64,000 nucleotides of DNA from Buttiauxella warmboldiae. GTDB taxonomy: Bacteria; Pseudomonadota; Gammaproteobacteria; Enterobacterales; Enterobacteriaceae. Of the stretch, positions 31,044 to 39,691 are shown in pieces; within the stretch, counting starts at the first letter, position 1, and the number at the start of each line of letters is the position of its first letter. A model generated the notes under the pieces. It had not been told where the DNA came from, made no database searches, and was given only the letters and a program-made list of their open reading frames with translations. The stretch covers positions 78,415 to 142,414 of the forward strand of contig NZ_RPOH01000030.1 of the NCBI RefSeq assembly GCF_003818135.1, written 5' to 3'. Made by a program: the position numbers and the translations under genes.

Positions 31044-32360
31044 ATGGCGAGTTATGGCCAGGGCGACATCGCCGCCCCAAAAACTGGTGTTGAAAAACGT
31101 TCCCGTACCCGACTGGTTATTCTGACCCTTCTGGCTATCGGCACGATGATTAACTACCTCGACCGCACGGTATTAGGAATTGCCGCCCCGCAGCTGAGTG
31201 CCGATCTTGGTATCGGTGCGGCAACCATGGGCGTGGTGTTTTCGGCATTTGCCTGGACCTATGCGGCGATGCAAATCCCCGGCGGCATTTTTCTTGACCG
31301 CTTCGGTAACAAAGTCACTTACGCGCTGGCGCTGTTCTTCTGGTCGGCTTTTACCCTGTTCCACGGCCTGGCGATGGGGTTGAAAACCCTGCTGCTATGC
31401 CGTTTAGGATTAGGGATCAGTGAAGCGCCCTGTTTCCCGGTCAATAGCCGTGTGGTCGGCAAGTGGTTCCCACAGCACGAGCGTGCGCGCGCCACGGCGG
31501 TATACACCGTTGGGGAGTACATCGGCCTTGCCGCGTTTGCCCCGCTGCTGTTCTTTATTATGGAAACCTTCGGCTGGCGTACGCTGTTTATCACCGTCGG
31601 CGTCGTGGGTATTCTGTTTGTGCTGGTGTGGTGGCGTTTTTACCACGAACCGCACGAGTCTAAGACCGCTAACCAGCTTGAGCTTGAATATATCGGCCAC
31701 GATATGGAAGCGGCCGAGCCTGAGCCGAAAATGAACTTTAGCTGGGCGAATGTCGTCAAGCTGGTGAAATGCCGCCAAATCCTCGGCGCGGGCATCGGCC
31801 AGTTTGCCGGTAATACCACGCTGGTCTTCTTTCTGACCTGGTTCCCAACCTATCTTGCGACCGAACGACATATGCCGTGGCTGAAAGTAGGCTTTTTTGC
31901 CATTCTGCCGTTCCTTGCAGCCGCCGTTGGCGTGATGTTTGGCGGCTGGGTCTCTGACCAAATCCTCAAGCGCACCGGTTCGGTCAACGTGGCCCGTAAA
32001 TTGCCGATTATTACCGGGCTGCTGATGGCAAGCCTGATTATTTTGGCCAACTGGATGCCGACGGATGCGCTGGTGATTACGGTGCTGTCGGTTGCGTTCT
32101 TCGGGCAGGGAATGGTGGGGCTGGGCTGGACGCTGATTTCCGATATGGCCCCGAAAAACCTGGCGGGTCTGACCGGTGGTTTATTTAACTTCTGCTCGAA
32201 TCTGGCCTCGATTATCACGCCGCTGATCGTGGGTTTTATCGTGGCGGCGACCGGCAACTTCTTCTATGCGCTGGTCTATATCGGCGGTGCGGCCCTGCTG
32301 GGCGTATTGGCCTATGTTTTCATCCTTGGCGATATCAAACGTATTGAACTGACTGATTAA
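31044..32360 (+). CDS. MFS transporter, anion:cation symporter type (probable shikimate/dehydroshikimate uptake)
   Basis: A 438-residue 12-helix carrier of the ACS/GudP-ExuT group. Seen are TMINYLDRTVLGIAAPQL (helix 1), DRFGNKVTY (motif A, cytoplasmic loop 2-3) and CRLGLGISEAPCFPVN (helix 4). Members import organic acids with protons. Substrate is inferred from the operon: a hydroaromatic acid such as shikimate, quinate or dehydroshikimate. AGAGGA precedes the ATG. Confidence 0.82.
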   Translation: MASYGQGDIAAPKTGVEKRSRTRLVILTLLAIGTMINYLDRTVLGIAAPQLSADLGIGAATMGVVFSAFAWTYAAMQIPGGIFLDRFGNKVTYALALFFWSAFTLFHGLAMGLKTLLLCRLGLGISEAPCFPVNSRVVGKWFPQHERARATAVYTVGEYIGLAAFAPLLFFIMETFGWRTLFITVGVVGILFVLVWWRFYHEPHESKTANQLELEYIGHDMEAAEPEPKMNFSWANVVKLVKCRQILGAGIGQFAGNTTLVFFLTWFPTYLATERHMPWLKVGFFAILPFLAAAVGVMFGGWVSDQILKRTGSVNVARKLPIITGLLMASLIILANWMPTDALVITVLSVAFFGQGMVGLGWTLISDMAPKNLAGLTGGLFNFCSNLASIITPLIVGFIVAATGNFFYALVYIGGAALLGVLAYVFILGDIKRIELTD

Positions 32361-32412
32361 TTAACGATCCATTACGGCGTCGCCGGACGGCGCCGTGACA
32401 GAGGTAGAAGCA

Positions 32413-33249
32413 ATGGAAATTAGTGGTAATACCCGTTTAATCGCTCATCTGGGCTACCCGACCACCACCTTTAAAGCGCCGTTGATCTACAACCCGTGGT
32501 TTGAAAATCAGGGTATTGATATCAAAGTGGTACCAATGGGGGTGAAAGCGGAAGACTATGCGCAACTGATCCCTTCTTTATTTCGTATGACCAATATTAT
32601 TGGCGCGTTAGTGACGATGCCGCATAAAGTTTTGACTTGCGACCTGGTGCAAAGCCTCAGCCCCACGGCGCAAATTGCCGGAGCCTGTAACGCTATTCGC
32701 CTTGAGCCGGACGGCACGCTGCGAGGCGATATGTTCGATGGCGATGGTTTTGTGCGCGGCGTGTTGCGCAAAGGTATTCCGCTACGCGGTGCGCGTGCGT
32801 TAGTCGTCGGCAGCGGTGGCGTTGGTTGCGCTATTGCTGCGTCACTGGCCGCGGCGGGTGTCGATACGCTGGCGCTGTATGATAGCCGGGCGGCGAGCAG
32901 CGAAGCGTTAGCCAGACGGCTGCGTAGCCACTATCCGACGCTTAACGTGCAGACGGGGTTGCGCAACCCCAAAGAGTTTTCCATTGTGGTTAACGCAACG
33001 CCGTTGGGCATGAATCCTGGCGATGAGCTGCCCGTGGATGTAAATGCGATAACGCCGGGCACCTTCGTCGGAGAGGTGGTGATGAAGAGCGAAATCACGC
33101 CATTTTTGCAGGCGGCAATCAAAAGAGACTGTCAGATACAACCTGGTACAGATATGTTGTTTGAGATGATCCCGGCTTATATGGAATTTTTTGGCCTGCC
33201 TGAAGTGACGCCGGAAGCGTTGCGAAAACTGTCAAAAGTCGATTATTAA
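32413..33249 (+). CDS. Shikimate dehydrogenase-like protein (AroE/YdiB family)
   Basis: About 278 residues. The substrate domain has the catalytic lysine in VTMPHK (about 62-67), and the Rossmann domain has VVGSGGVGCAIAASLAAAG; NATPLGM is also conserved. It would oxidise shikimate or quinate to the 3-dehydro acid, the substrate of the upstream dehydratase. The ATG at 32413 is favoured by AGAGGT 7 bases before it; a GTG at 32395 is possible. The catabolic context argues against this being the housekeeping AroE. Confidence 0.85.
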   Translation: MEISGNTRLIAHLGYPTTTFKAPLIYNPWFENQGIDIKVVPMGVKAEDYAQLIPSLFRMTNIIGALVTMPHKVLTCDLVQSLSPTAQIAGACNAIRLEPDGTLRGDMFDGDGFVRGVLRKGIPLRGARALVVGSGGVGCAIAASLAAAGVDTLALYDSRAASSEALARRLRSHYPTLNVQTGLRNPKEFSIVVNATPLGMNPGDELPVDVNAITPGTFVGEVVMKSEITPFLQAAIKRDCQIQPGTDMLFEMIPAYMEFFGLPEVTPEALRKLSKVDY

Positions 33250-33385
33250 CAAATGGTTAATGGGTGTTTTTACCAGTGATAAACGCCCTGTAAACGAAGC
33301 GGTAAATGAGACGTAATCTACCTTTGGAGCTGTGGACGGCTAAAATAATCCTTGTCATTCATCGCCTAAGCATGAGTTAATACGT

Positions 33386-33544
33386 CCATCGGTTTGACGT
33401 ACAGACCTTTAAAGCAACTTAGTAAAGCAGTCCTTCAAGAGTCATCCCTGGATACCCTTTGTCGTGTGCTCCTCTACCGCTTCATAAAATCTGTAAAGCA
33501 TACCAAATCGCCGTAAGGCACACTTAATTCAAAAGGTAATACAC
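33386..33544 (+). promoter_or_regulatory. cspA-type cold-shock 5' leader with cold box
   Basis: The long untranslated leader of cspA-type genes acts as an RNA thermosensor. It contains the cold box TGACGTACAGA (33395-33405), 139 bases before the start codon, and the conserved GCCGTAAGGCACACTTAATT element with AAGGTAATACAC just before the ATG. Start of the leader is estimated. Confidence 0.85.
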
Positions 33545-33757
33545 ATGTCTAACAAAATGACTGGTCTGGTAAAATGGTTCAACGCTGATAAAGGCTTCGG
33601 CTTCATCACTCCAGACGACGGTTCTAAAGATCTGTTCGTTCACTTCTCTGCAATCCAGAACGACGGTTACAAATCTCTTGATGAAGGCCAGAAAGTTTCC
33701 TTCACCATCGAGAACGGCGCTAAAGGCCCAGCAGCTGGTAACGTAACTAGCCTGTAA
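33545..33757 (+). CDS. cspA: Major cold-shock protein, CspA type
   Basis: A 70-residue OB-fold nucleic-acid chaperone that melts mRNA structures in the cold. RNP1 (KGFGFI, about 16-21) and RNP2 (LFVHF) are intact. It differs from E. coli CspA at only a few residues; its MSNK start is that of CspB/CspG, but the body ([18 protein letters not shown]) is CspA. A terminator follows. The location differs from that of cspA in E. coli, so a paralogue is possible. Confidence 0.93.
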   Translation: MSNKMTGLVKWFNADKGFGFITPDDGSKDLFVHFSAIQNDGYKSLDEGQKVSFTIENGAKGPAAGNVTSL

Positions 33758-33787
33758 GGTTAGCGTTAACTAAGCTCTAAAGAATTT

Positions 33788-33812
33788 AAAAACCCGCTTC
33801 GGCGGGTTTTTC
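33788..33812 (+). terminator. cspA terminator
   Basis: Stem CCCGC-TTCG-GCGGG flanked by A and T runs, 30 bases after the stop. Confidence 0.92.
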
Positions 33813-33831
33813 GTTTCTGCGGTTTATAGAT

Positions 33832-34842
33832 TTACTGTTTTGGCGATTCCGGAACACAGGATTTCGGGTCAAACACCGTTCTCCAGTCCTGCTTCATATC
33901 CACCACCGTCCAGCCTTTCTCCTGCGCCATACTTAGCCCTTCGACCAGTTTACCGCTGGCAGGTGGATGGCTATCGTAAGCATATTCACGCCCGGCATCG
34001 GTATGGTGAACCAGCAAACCGAAGGTTTTATAGTCCGGATTGGCTGCGGTGTACTGCATCATCGCTAAATCGCCATCGCTGTTACCAAACGCCGCCACCG
34101 GGCGCTGGCCCATAAACAGGTGAATGGCAACGGGCTTGGCGGCCGCATCGTCGTAGAAAGCCCCTTTCATGGTTTTACGCAGCTGCGTGCCGTTATCGGT
34201 TAGCGCAAACTCGCTCAATGAGAAGGAGCCGATAACCTGCTCAGGCGGGATGCCATACATTTTTTCCGCCACCACGCGCATAAAATCGATGCCGCCGCCG
34301 GAAACAATCCACGTTTTAAAACCGTTCTTACGCAGATAGTCGAGCAGCTGGCGCATTGGCTGGTAACCCATTTGATCATAACGGCAGCTAAAGCGGTTAT
34401 CGCGGTGGCTCTCCACCCAGCTGCTGACGCGCTGGTTAAATTCGTCGGTGGTGATGTTGCTGTGCGTCAGCTCTAAAAGCTGCATCAGCCCTTTTTCACC
34501 CGCAGCAGCAACGGTTTTTAAATCGTTATTCAGCACCGCGCTCACAATGGGGTCATTTTTCCATTCCGGGTGCTCTGGCGCGAGGCGTTTTACTTCATCA
34601 ACCGCAAACTGAAGCTGGAAGGTTAACGGGGCTTCCGGCCACAGGGTGCCGTCGTTATCAAACACCACGTAGCGTTTCTCAGGTGGAATATAGGTTGAGC
34701 GGTCTTGATTGGTGGCATTTTGCACCCACTGCTCGATAGCCCGTTTCGCGGAGGTATCGTTCCAGGCTGATAGCGGGTCGGCGGCCTGCGCCGCGCCAAT
34801 AGTGCCGAGCAGCAAGGCGCTGAGTAGAAATTTGTGTTTCAT
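33832..34842 (-). CDS. Periplasmic HAD-superfamily phosphatase
   Basis: A 336-residue protein with a Sec signal (cleaved near AQA). HAD motif I is VFDNDGTLW (about 60-68), motif II lies in WIVSGGG, and motif III/IV is AFGNSDGDLAMM. The arrangement resembles phosphoserine-phosphatase-type HADs. Substrate unknown. It overlaps the BatD-like gene by 4 bases and is the last gene of the MoxR-sulfatase operon, so its job is probably linked to that system. Confidence 0.82.
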   Translation of the reverse strand: MKHKFLLSALLLGTIGAAQAADPLSAWNDTSAKRAIEQWVQNATNQDRSTYIPPEKRYVVFDNDGTLWPEAPLTFQLQFAVDEVKRLAPEHPEWKNDPIVSAVLNNDLKTVAAAGEKGLMQLLELTHSNITTDEFNQRVSSWVESHRDNRFSCRYDQMGYQPMRQLLDYLRKNGFKTWIVSGGGIDFMRVVAEKMYGIPPEQVIGSFSLSEFALTDNGTQLRKTMKGAFYDDAAAKPVAIHLFMGQRPVAAFGNSDGDLAMMQYTAANPDYKTFGLLVHHTDAGREYAYDSHPPASGKLVEGLSMAQEKGWTVVDMKQDWRTVFDPKSCVPESPKQ

Positions 34843-35858
34843 CGTTCACCCCTTTTAGTGGGAGTCAGGTCGGGTAGTTGAACAGGGCTCCAGAAGCGTT
34901 GCCAGCGGTGGTGCAGATATTGCCAGCTGCGCCACAGCAGGCGCCGCATAAACCAGATGATCAGCGCAACAAGGGCCAGAAAGCCAGCCAGCAGTGCGGT
35001 TTGCCATTTGTCTTGCCCGCTGGTGCCGCGCAGTGCCGACTCGCTACCCGCCGCAGGCGCTTTGGCGACCGGCAGGGTTGAGCCGGGTAACTCCGCTATT
35101 TTCCATTGCAGATTAACGGTATCCCACCAGCGTAATTTGACGGGCGGCAGGATAATCGTGCCCGCCTGCGACGGCAGATAACGCAGCGTTTCTTCGCGCT
35201 GCGCACCTTCTATTTCGCCACGCCCTGATTTCAGCAGCGTGTTTACCGGCAGGAGACGCTGCGTGTCGGTGCCCGGAATGGCGAACAGTATTTGTGGAAT
35301 TTGCGCCGCGACAATCCCGTTGGCTTTGACGGTAACGGTGCGTTCTACAGCATCGCCAGCGTGCAGCTGTTTGTTCTCTTTACCGGCATGATATTGGGTG
35401 ATTTTCTGGCTCAGGGTTAAGCTGCTGGCTGGCAAGAAACGGTCTGGCTGTTCCACACCCTTTGGCCAGACGATCTCTTTTTTCAGCTCTGGCAGCTGTA
35501 CCGTGACCGGCGGCTGGTTTGGCGAGCTTAGCGTAATGTCCAGCGCCGGCATGCGCAGCAGCCCCCGATCCCAGGCCGTAACCTGACGCTGCAGGCGGAT
35601 CCCGCTCCAGCTAATGCCATTTTTCTGACGGCTCAACAGCTGGTTGGGCAGCGGCGTGGTGAGTAACGAGCCGTTTTCAATTTTAAAATCAGGCCATTCA
35701 GGCGGTGGGTTAAACCAGCTATCGGTCCAGAAGGTGATGGCAACGCGCACCGGTTGGCCAGGCGCCACATGCTCGGGCGCTTCAAGTTCACGGGTGATGT
35801 CCATTGCAGCCCGGGCAGGCAGAACGGCCAGCAAAAGCACAATCAGCAAGGCTCTCAT
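34839..35858 (-). CDS. BatD-like membrane protein
   Basis: A 339-residue protein with an N-terminal signal, beta-sandwich periplasmic repeats (PEHVAPGQPVRVAITFW; AVERTVTVKANGIVAAQIPQ, segments of the BatD type) and one C-terminal membrane helix (LLAGFLALVALIIWFM, about 285-300). BatD accompanies MoxR and VWA proteins in aerotolerance-type operons. Overlaps both neighbours by 4 bases. Exact function unknown. Confidence 0.7.
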   Translation of the reverse strand: MRALLIVLLLAVLPARAAMDITRELEAPEHVAPGQPVRVAITFWTDSWFNPPPEWPDFKIENGSLLTTPLPNQLLSRQKNGISWSGIRLQRQVTAWDRGLLRMPALDITLSSPNQPPVTVQLPELKKEIVWPKGVEQPDRFLPASSLTLSQKITQYHAGKENKQLHAGDAVERTVTVKANGIVAAQIPQILFAIPGTDTQRLLPVNTLLKSGRGEIEGAQREETLRYLPSQAGTIILPPVKLRWWDTVNLQWKIAELPGSTLPVAKAPAAGSESALRGTSGQDKWQTALLAGFLALVALIIWFMRRLLWRSWQYLHHRWQRFWSPVQLPDLTPTKRGER

Positions 35859-37378
35859 GGCGTCTCCTCCGTGTTGGCGCGGTAGAGATTTTCCAGCAGA
35901 CCGGAAGGGGAAACCTCAAGGTTTTCAAACCACTGATTAACCTGTGGGCTGCTGCTGGCAACGGGCTGGATATCCTTTTGATTGACGCCCTGATCTTTCT
36001 TTAAATCGTGTTTAATTTCGTCCGGTTTATAATCCTGTTCTTTGCCCTGAGCCGCCTGGCGGTCGCGCTCTTTCTGGCGCAATTCCATTATAATTTTTGC
36101 GATAGCCGCGCGGTTTTTCTGCGCCATATCCCAGTCCGGGCGCAGGCTTAAAGCACGGTCATAGCTGTTTATGGCCTGCTGCCACTGCTTTTGTTGAGCG
36201 TAACTGTTGCCCGTCCATAACAGCGATTCAGCGGTTTGCGGTGCCTGGCGAAATGCGAAAGCGGCGGCGGCAAAATCTTCGGCGCGGTAGTAGGCGATGC
36301 CTTGCCACAGAGGGTCCTGGAAACGTTCAGCCGCTTTTTTGTAGTCGCCATGTTTAAAAGCGATCTGTCCCTGCATATCGGGGCTAATCCAGGCATCCTG
36401 CCATGCGGCCTGGCTTTGTGGCATATACAGCAGCGGCACCAGCACCATCAGCCAGCAAATCAGCTGGCGCCGCCCGAGCAGCAATAATAAAAGCATTGGA
36501 ATCACCAGCAGGTAGCCGCTGTTTTTCCAGTGTAAATCGCCGCGCGCGTTGTTTTGCGCGTTAACCGACTGCTGAATGTGGCTGGTGATAACGTCTACAT
36601 CGCTGTCGTCACCGGTGACCAGGGTGACCGGAATACCGCCATCACGAATTTTGCTAAAGCGCTCGACGTTAAGGCGGGTATCAATGCCGCGCTGGGCGTA
36701 GTTTTGCGGTAATTCACCACCGCGGGCGGTGCCGGGTACCCAAATCTGGATGGGAACCTGCAGCTGGGTAAGCCAGGCCGCGTCCTGCGGGGAAATGCTA
36801 TCGGCGACCAGTAAGATATTACGCGGCATATTCGGCGTTTCCGGCATATTTTTCAACGCCAGGGCGATAGCTTGCTTCAGTCCCGCCCCCTCGCCTTCCG
36901 GCAGTAAATTCGGACTCTGCGCAGCTAAAAACAGCGAGTAAAACGTCGGGTCGATGGTTAACGGAGTGGTCAGATACGCATGGCTGTTGTAGACCACCAG
37001 GCCAAAGTGCATGCCGGCCGAGCGGTTCATCAAATCCATGATTTTGCTTTGCATCCGCTGATGGCGACTTGGCGTTAAATCCTGGGCGTACATCGCCGGA
37101 TCTTGCTGTAAGACCACCATCATATTGCTTTGCTGCGTCAGGGCTGCGGGCAATTCACGCTGCCAGGTGGGGCCAGCGAGCGCGAACACGCCCAGCGCGC
37201 ACAGCCACGGTAAAACCTGAGTGAGTCGTTTTTGGCGTCCGATTATCAGCGCTTTGGCAAACGGCTTGCCCATAATCTGATGCCAGGCGCTGCGCTGGCC
37301 GCTGGCCATCAACCACAGCAGGACGTAGAGCAGCAGGCCGAGCAGCCGCCAGGGGTAAACAAAATGGAAGTCGCTCAT
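35855..37378 (-). CDS. VWA-TPR membrane protein (BatB/BatC-like) with degenerate MIDAS
   Basis: About 507 residues. Two N-terminal helices precede a VWA-like domain (about 80-290); a further helix near 310-335 is followed by a TPR region (LLWTGNSYAQQKQWQQAINS then DRALSLRP) and a charged C-terminal tail. The metal site DxSxS is replaced by DPAMY (in LQQDPAMYAQDL), and the usual TDG is VADS, so metal-dependent ligand binding is probably lost. The ATG at 37378 overlaps batA by 4 bases; an upstream extension is not supported. Confidence 0.75.
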   Translation of the reverse strand: MSDFHFVYPWRLLGLLLYVLLWLMASGQRSAWHQIMGKPFAKALIIGRQKRLTQVLPWLCALGVFALAGPTWQRELPAALTQQSNMMVVLQQDPAMYAQDLTPSRHQRMQSKIMDLMNRSAGMHFGLVVYNSHAYLTTPLTIDPTFYSLFLAAQSPNLLPEGEGAGLKQAIALALKNMPETPNMPRNILLVADSISPQDAAWLTQLQVPIQIWVPGTARGGELPQNYAQRGIDTRLNVERFSKIRDGGIPVTLVTGDDSDVDVITSHIQQSVNAQNNARGDLHWKNSGYLLVIPMLLLLLLGRRQLICWLMVLVPLLYMPQSQAAWQDAWISPDMQGQIAFKHGDYKKAAERFQDPLWQGIAYYRAEDFAAAAFAFRQAPQTAESLLWTGNSYAQQKQWQQAINSYDRALSLRPDWDMAQKNRAAIAKIIMELRQKERDRQAAQGKEQDYKPDEIKHDLKKDQGVNQKDIQPVASSSPQVNQWFENLEVSPSGLLENLYRANTEETP

Positions 37379-38352
37379 GCTGTTTTCTCCCGCACAAAGC
37401 GTGTGACCGCGAGTAAAATCAGCAGCACCAGCGCCAGAAGGAGCGGCCACTGAAATAGCGGGATGTGCCATGACCAGCCGATGGATTTCACCTGTACCGG
37501 CGTAATGGCATCAATCTCTTTCCAGACGCTATCCAGCGACGCGCCAGAGCCGGCGGCAGTCCAGGATTTACCGCCGGTGATGCGTGCAATATCCTGCATC
37601 AGCGGGAGATCCACTTTGTCATCGCCGCGACTGTTGAGGTCGCCAAAGGCGATGGTATGCACCTGAACGTGATGCGCTGCCGCCAGCTGTGCGGCAAGGG
37701 CTGGAGCCAGCTGCGAAGCGGTGTCGTTACCATCGGTAAGCAAAATCGCCAGTTTGCTGGCCTCTTTATTGGTGGGGCCGTCGAGCAGTTTCACCCCCAC
37801 GCCCAGCGCATCGCCAATAGCGGTTTGCTCGCCAATCATGCCGGGCGCGAGTTGGTTAATACGGGTTTGCAGCGCCTGCTTATCTTCGCTGACCGGTGCG
37901 AACGGCCAGGCGGAACTGGCAAAAATCACCAGCCCGATGCGGTCCGTTTTACGCGCTGCGACAAATTTGCGTACCGACTGCTGCACCGCCTGCAGGCGGG
38001 TTTCTCCGCCCGGCACATCGTTTTTCCCCATCGAACCGGAGACATCAAGGATGAGCACCACATCGCGCATCGGCTTTTGTCTATGCTGCGGTGGCGTCAG
38101 GTATTCCGGGCGGGCGAGGGCGGCGATGAGCAGAATCCATACCAGCCAGAAAAACAGGCTGGAAAGCCTGCTGGTACGCACCGGCTGGCTATTAAGTTTT
38201 AGCTCATCAATCAGCTGCGGCAAAAAGGGTACGCGAACGTGCTCTTTCACCTCGCGCTCCTGTGGTAACAAGTAGCGGCCAATCAGCGGCAGGAAAATCA
38301 GCAGCCAGGCCCAGGGCCAGGCGAAATCAATGCGGCTCAGAAACTCAGACAT
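37375..38352 (-). CDS. VWA-domain membrane protein (BatA-like)
   Basis: A 325-residue protein: N-terminal helices (about 10-30 and 62-80), a VWA domain with intact MIDAS LDVSGSM (Asp103, Ser105, Ser107) and LLTDGNDTA, and a C-terminal helix. VWA proteins of this class work with MoxR ATPases in assembling or activating client proteins. Overlaps DUF4381 by 8 bases and the next VWA gene by 4. Confidence 0.85.
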   Translation of the reverse strand: MSEFLSRIDFAWPWAWLLIFLPLIGRYLLPQEREVKEHVRVPFLPQLIDELKLNSQPVRTSRLSSLFFWLVWILLIAALARPEYLTPPQHRQKPMRDVVLILDVSGSMGKNDVPGGETRLQAVQQSVRKFVAARKTDRIGLVIFASSAWPFAPVSEDKQALQTRINQLAPGMIGEQTAIGDALGVGVKLLDGPTNKEASKLAILLTDGNDTASQLAPALAAQLAAAHHVQVHTIAFGDLNSRGDDKVDLPLMQDIARITGGKSWTAAGSGASLDSVWKEIDAITPVQVKSIGWSWHIPLFQWPLLLALVLLILLAVTRFVREKTA

Positions 38353-38785
38353 ACGGTAGTTTCTCCAGCCAGTTTTTCAGTTGCGATTGCAGGCGCGCGT
38401 TGTGAATAGCCTCAAGTTGATTATCCGGCTGGCAATATCGGGTACTCAGCTGCTGGCGCAAATCGTTGTCGATTGCCACCTGCTGCAAAAGTTGTTCAGG
38501 GGAGAGCGCGTGGCTGATATGGTGGCGTGGCTGGTGCATCAGAAGAATGCGTTTTATCAGCGCAAGCCAGCTATCGACGCTATGGGGCTGTTGCAAAGCG
38601 GCCAACGCCTCACGACGCCACAAATTACGCCGCCAGCGCGCAAGGCGAAATAACAGAAAGATCGTCAGCCCGATAAGCAGCATGCCGCCGAGCACAAACC
38701 AGCCCGGCGGCAGTGGAAACCAGGAAAGACCGGGTGGAAGTGCGGGGCTGAGCAGCTCCGGCACGCTAAATCCTTTCTCCAGCAT
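38345..38785 (-). CDS. DUF4381 membrane protein
   Basis: A 146-residue protein with one helix (WFVLGGMLLIGLTIFLLF, about 28-45) and a cytoplasmic helical tail (WRREALAALQQ then LIKRILLM). DUF4381 proteins are found in MoxR-VWA operons between the DUF58 and VWA genes, as here. Role unknown, probably a membrane partner of the complex. It directly follows the DUF58 stop (TGAATG). Confidence 0.75.
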   Translation of the reverse strand: MLEKGFSVPELLSPALPPGLSWFPLPPGWFVLGGMLLIGLTIFLLFRLARWRRNLWRREALAALQQPHSVDSWLALIKRILLMHQPRHHISHALSPEQLLQQVAIDNDLRQQLSTRYCQPDNQLEAIHNARLQSQLKNWLEKLPYV

Positions 38786-39691
38786 TCAGACTCCCTTTTG
38801 TAGCTGTTTGAGAAGATCCTCGGCGACGACTATCTGATTCACGCGGATCCCAAGCCGTGTCAGGCGATTTTGTAAGCCGGAAAGCCGTGATGTTACGCTG
38901 CGCTGAATCTCATCTTTGAGCCGTGGTGCAAGTGAAAATGCGGCTTCATGGCCCTGATAGCTGGCGGCCAGGTTGCCCCGGGTTGGCAGCGTCAGATGGA
39001 GATTGTCGAGGATCACAAACGCGCTGATTTCACAGCGCCGTCTTAGCGCGGCCAGTAACGCTTCCCCCGATGCGTCCAGATCGTGGAAATCGCCAATTGC
39101 AGCCACCCACGATCCGCTGGGGATCAGGTGCATGGCGTGTTGCAGCACGTCGGAAAGCGAAACGGCGGCTGGGGTTTCTTCAGGATAGCGTTCGGGTAGC
39201 CGCTGGTTGTATTGCAGCACGTCGTCGAGTACGGCGGGCAGGCTGGTTCTCGGGGCGCGGCATTTTTGCAGGCTATATTGCGTGTCGCTGAAAATGGCGC
39301 TGCCAAGGCGATCGCCATCATGCCAGCTACGCCAGGCCAGCAGAGCGGCAATTTTAGCGGCCGCGACTGATTTGGTTTGTCCACGGGTGGCAAAATACAT
39401 ATCAAGGCGCTGATCGACAATCAGGAATACCGGACGCTCGCGCTCTTCGTTATAGAGTCTGATCCATGGCGAGCGCAGCCGTGCCGTGGCTTGCCAGTCA
39501 ATCAGACGCACGTCGTCACCGGGCTGGTAGCGGCGCAGGCTGTCAAAATTAAGCCCGCGGCCTTGCTGGCGCGATACGCGTTCCCCGGCCAGCGCGCCCG
39601 GCGGGATTTGCCCTGGCGGGTTTGACAATAGCCGGGCTTCCCCTGCCAGCGCCATCAGGGTGTGACGATCAACCTGCAATGCGCCGTCCAT
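38786..39691 (-). CDS. DUF58-domain protein
   Basis: A 301-residue protein with the DUF58 hallmark YQPGDDVRLIDWQATAR (about 55-71) followed by a VWA-like fold (VFLIVDQRLDMYF). DUF58 proteins are constant partners of MoxR ATPases. It shares one base with the moxR stop (TAATG), indicating coupled translation. Confidence 0.85.
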   Translation of the reverse strand: MDGALQVDRHTLMALAGEARLLSNPPGQIPPGALAGERVSRQQGRGLNFDSLRRYQPGDDVRLIDWQATARLRSPWIRLYNEERERPVFLIVDQRLDMYFATRGQTKSVAAAKIAALLAWRSWHDGDRLGSAIFSDTQYSLQKCRAPRTSLPAVLDDVLQYNQRLPERYPEETPAAVSLSDVLQHAMHLIPSGSWVAAIGDFHDLDASGEALLAALRRRCEISAFVILDNLHLTLPTRGNLAASYQGHEAAFSLAPRLKDEIQRSVTSRLSGLQNRLTRLGIRVNQIVVAEDLLKQLQKGV

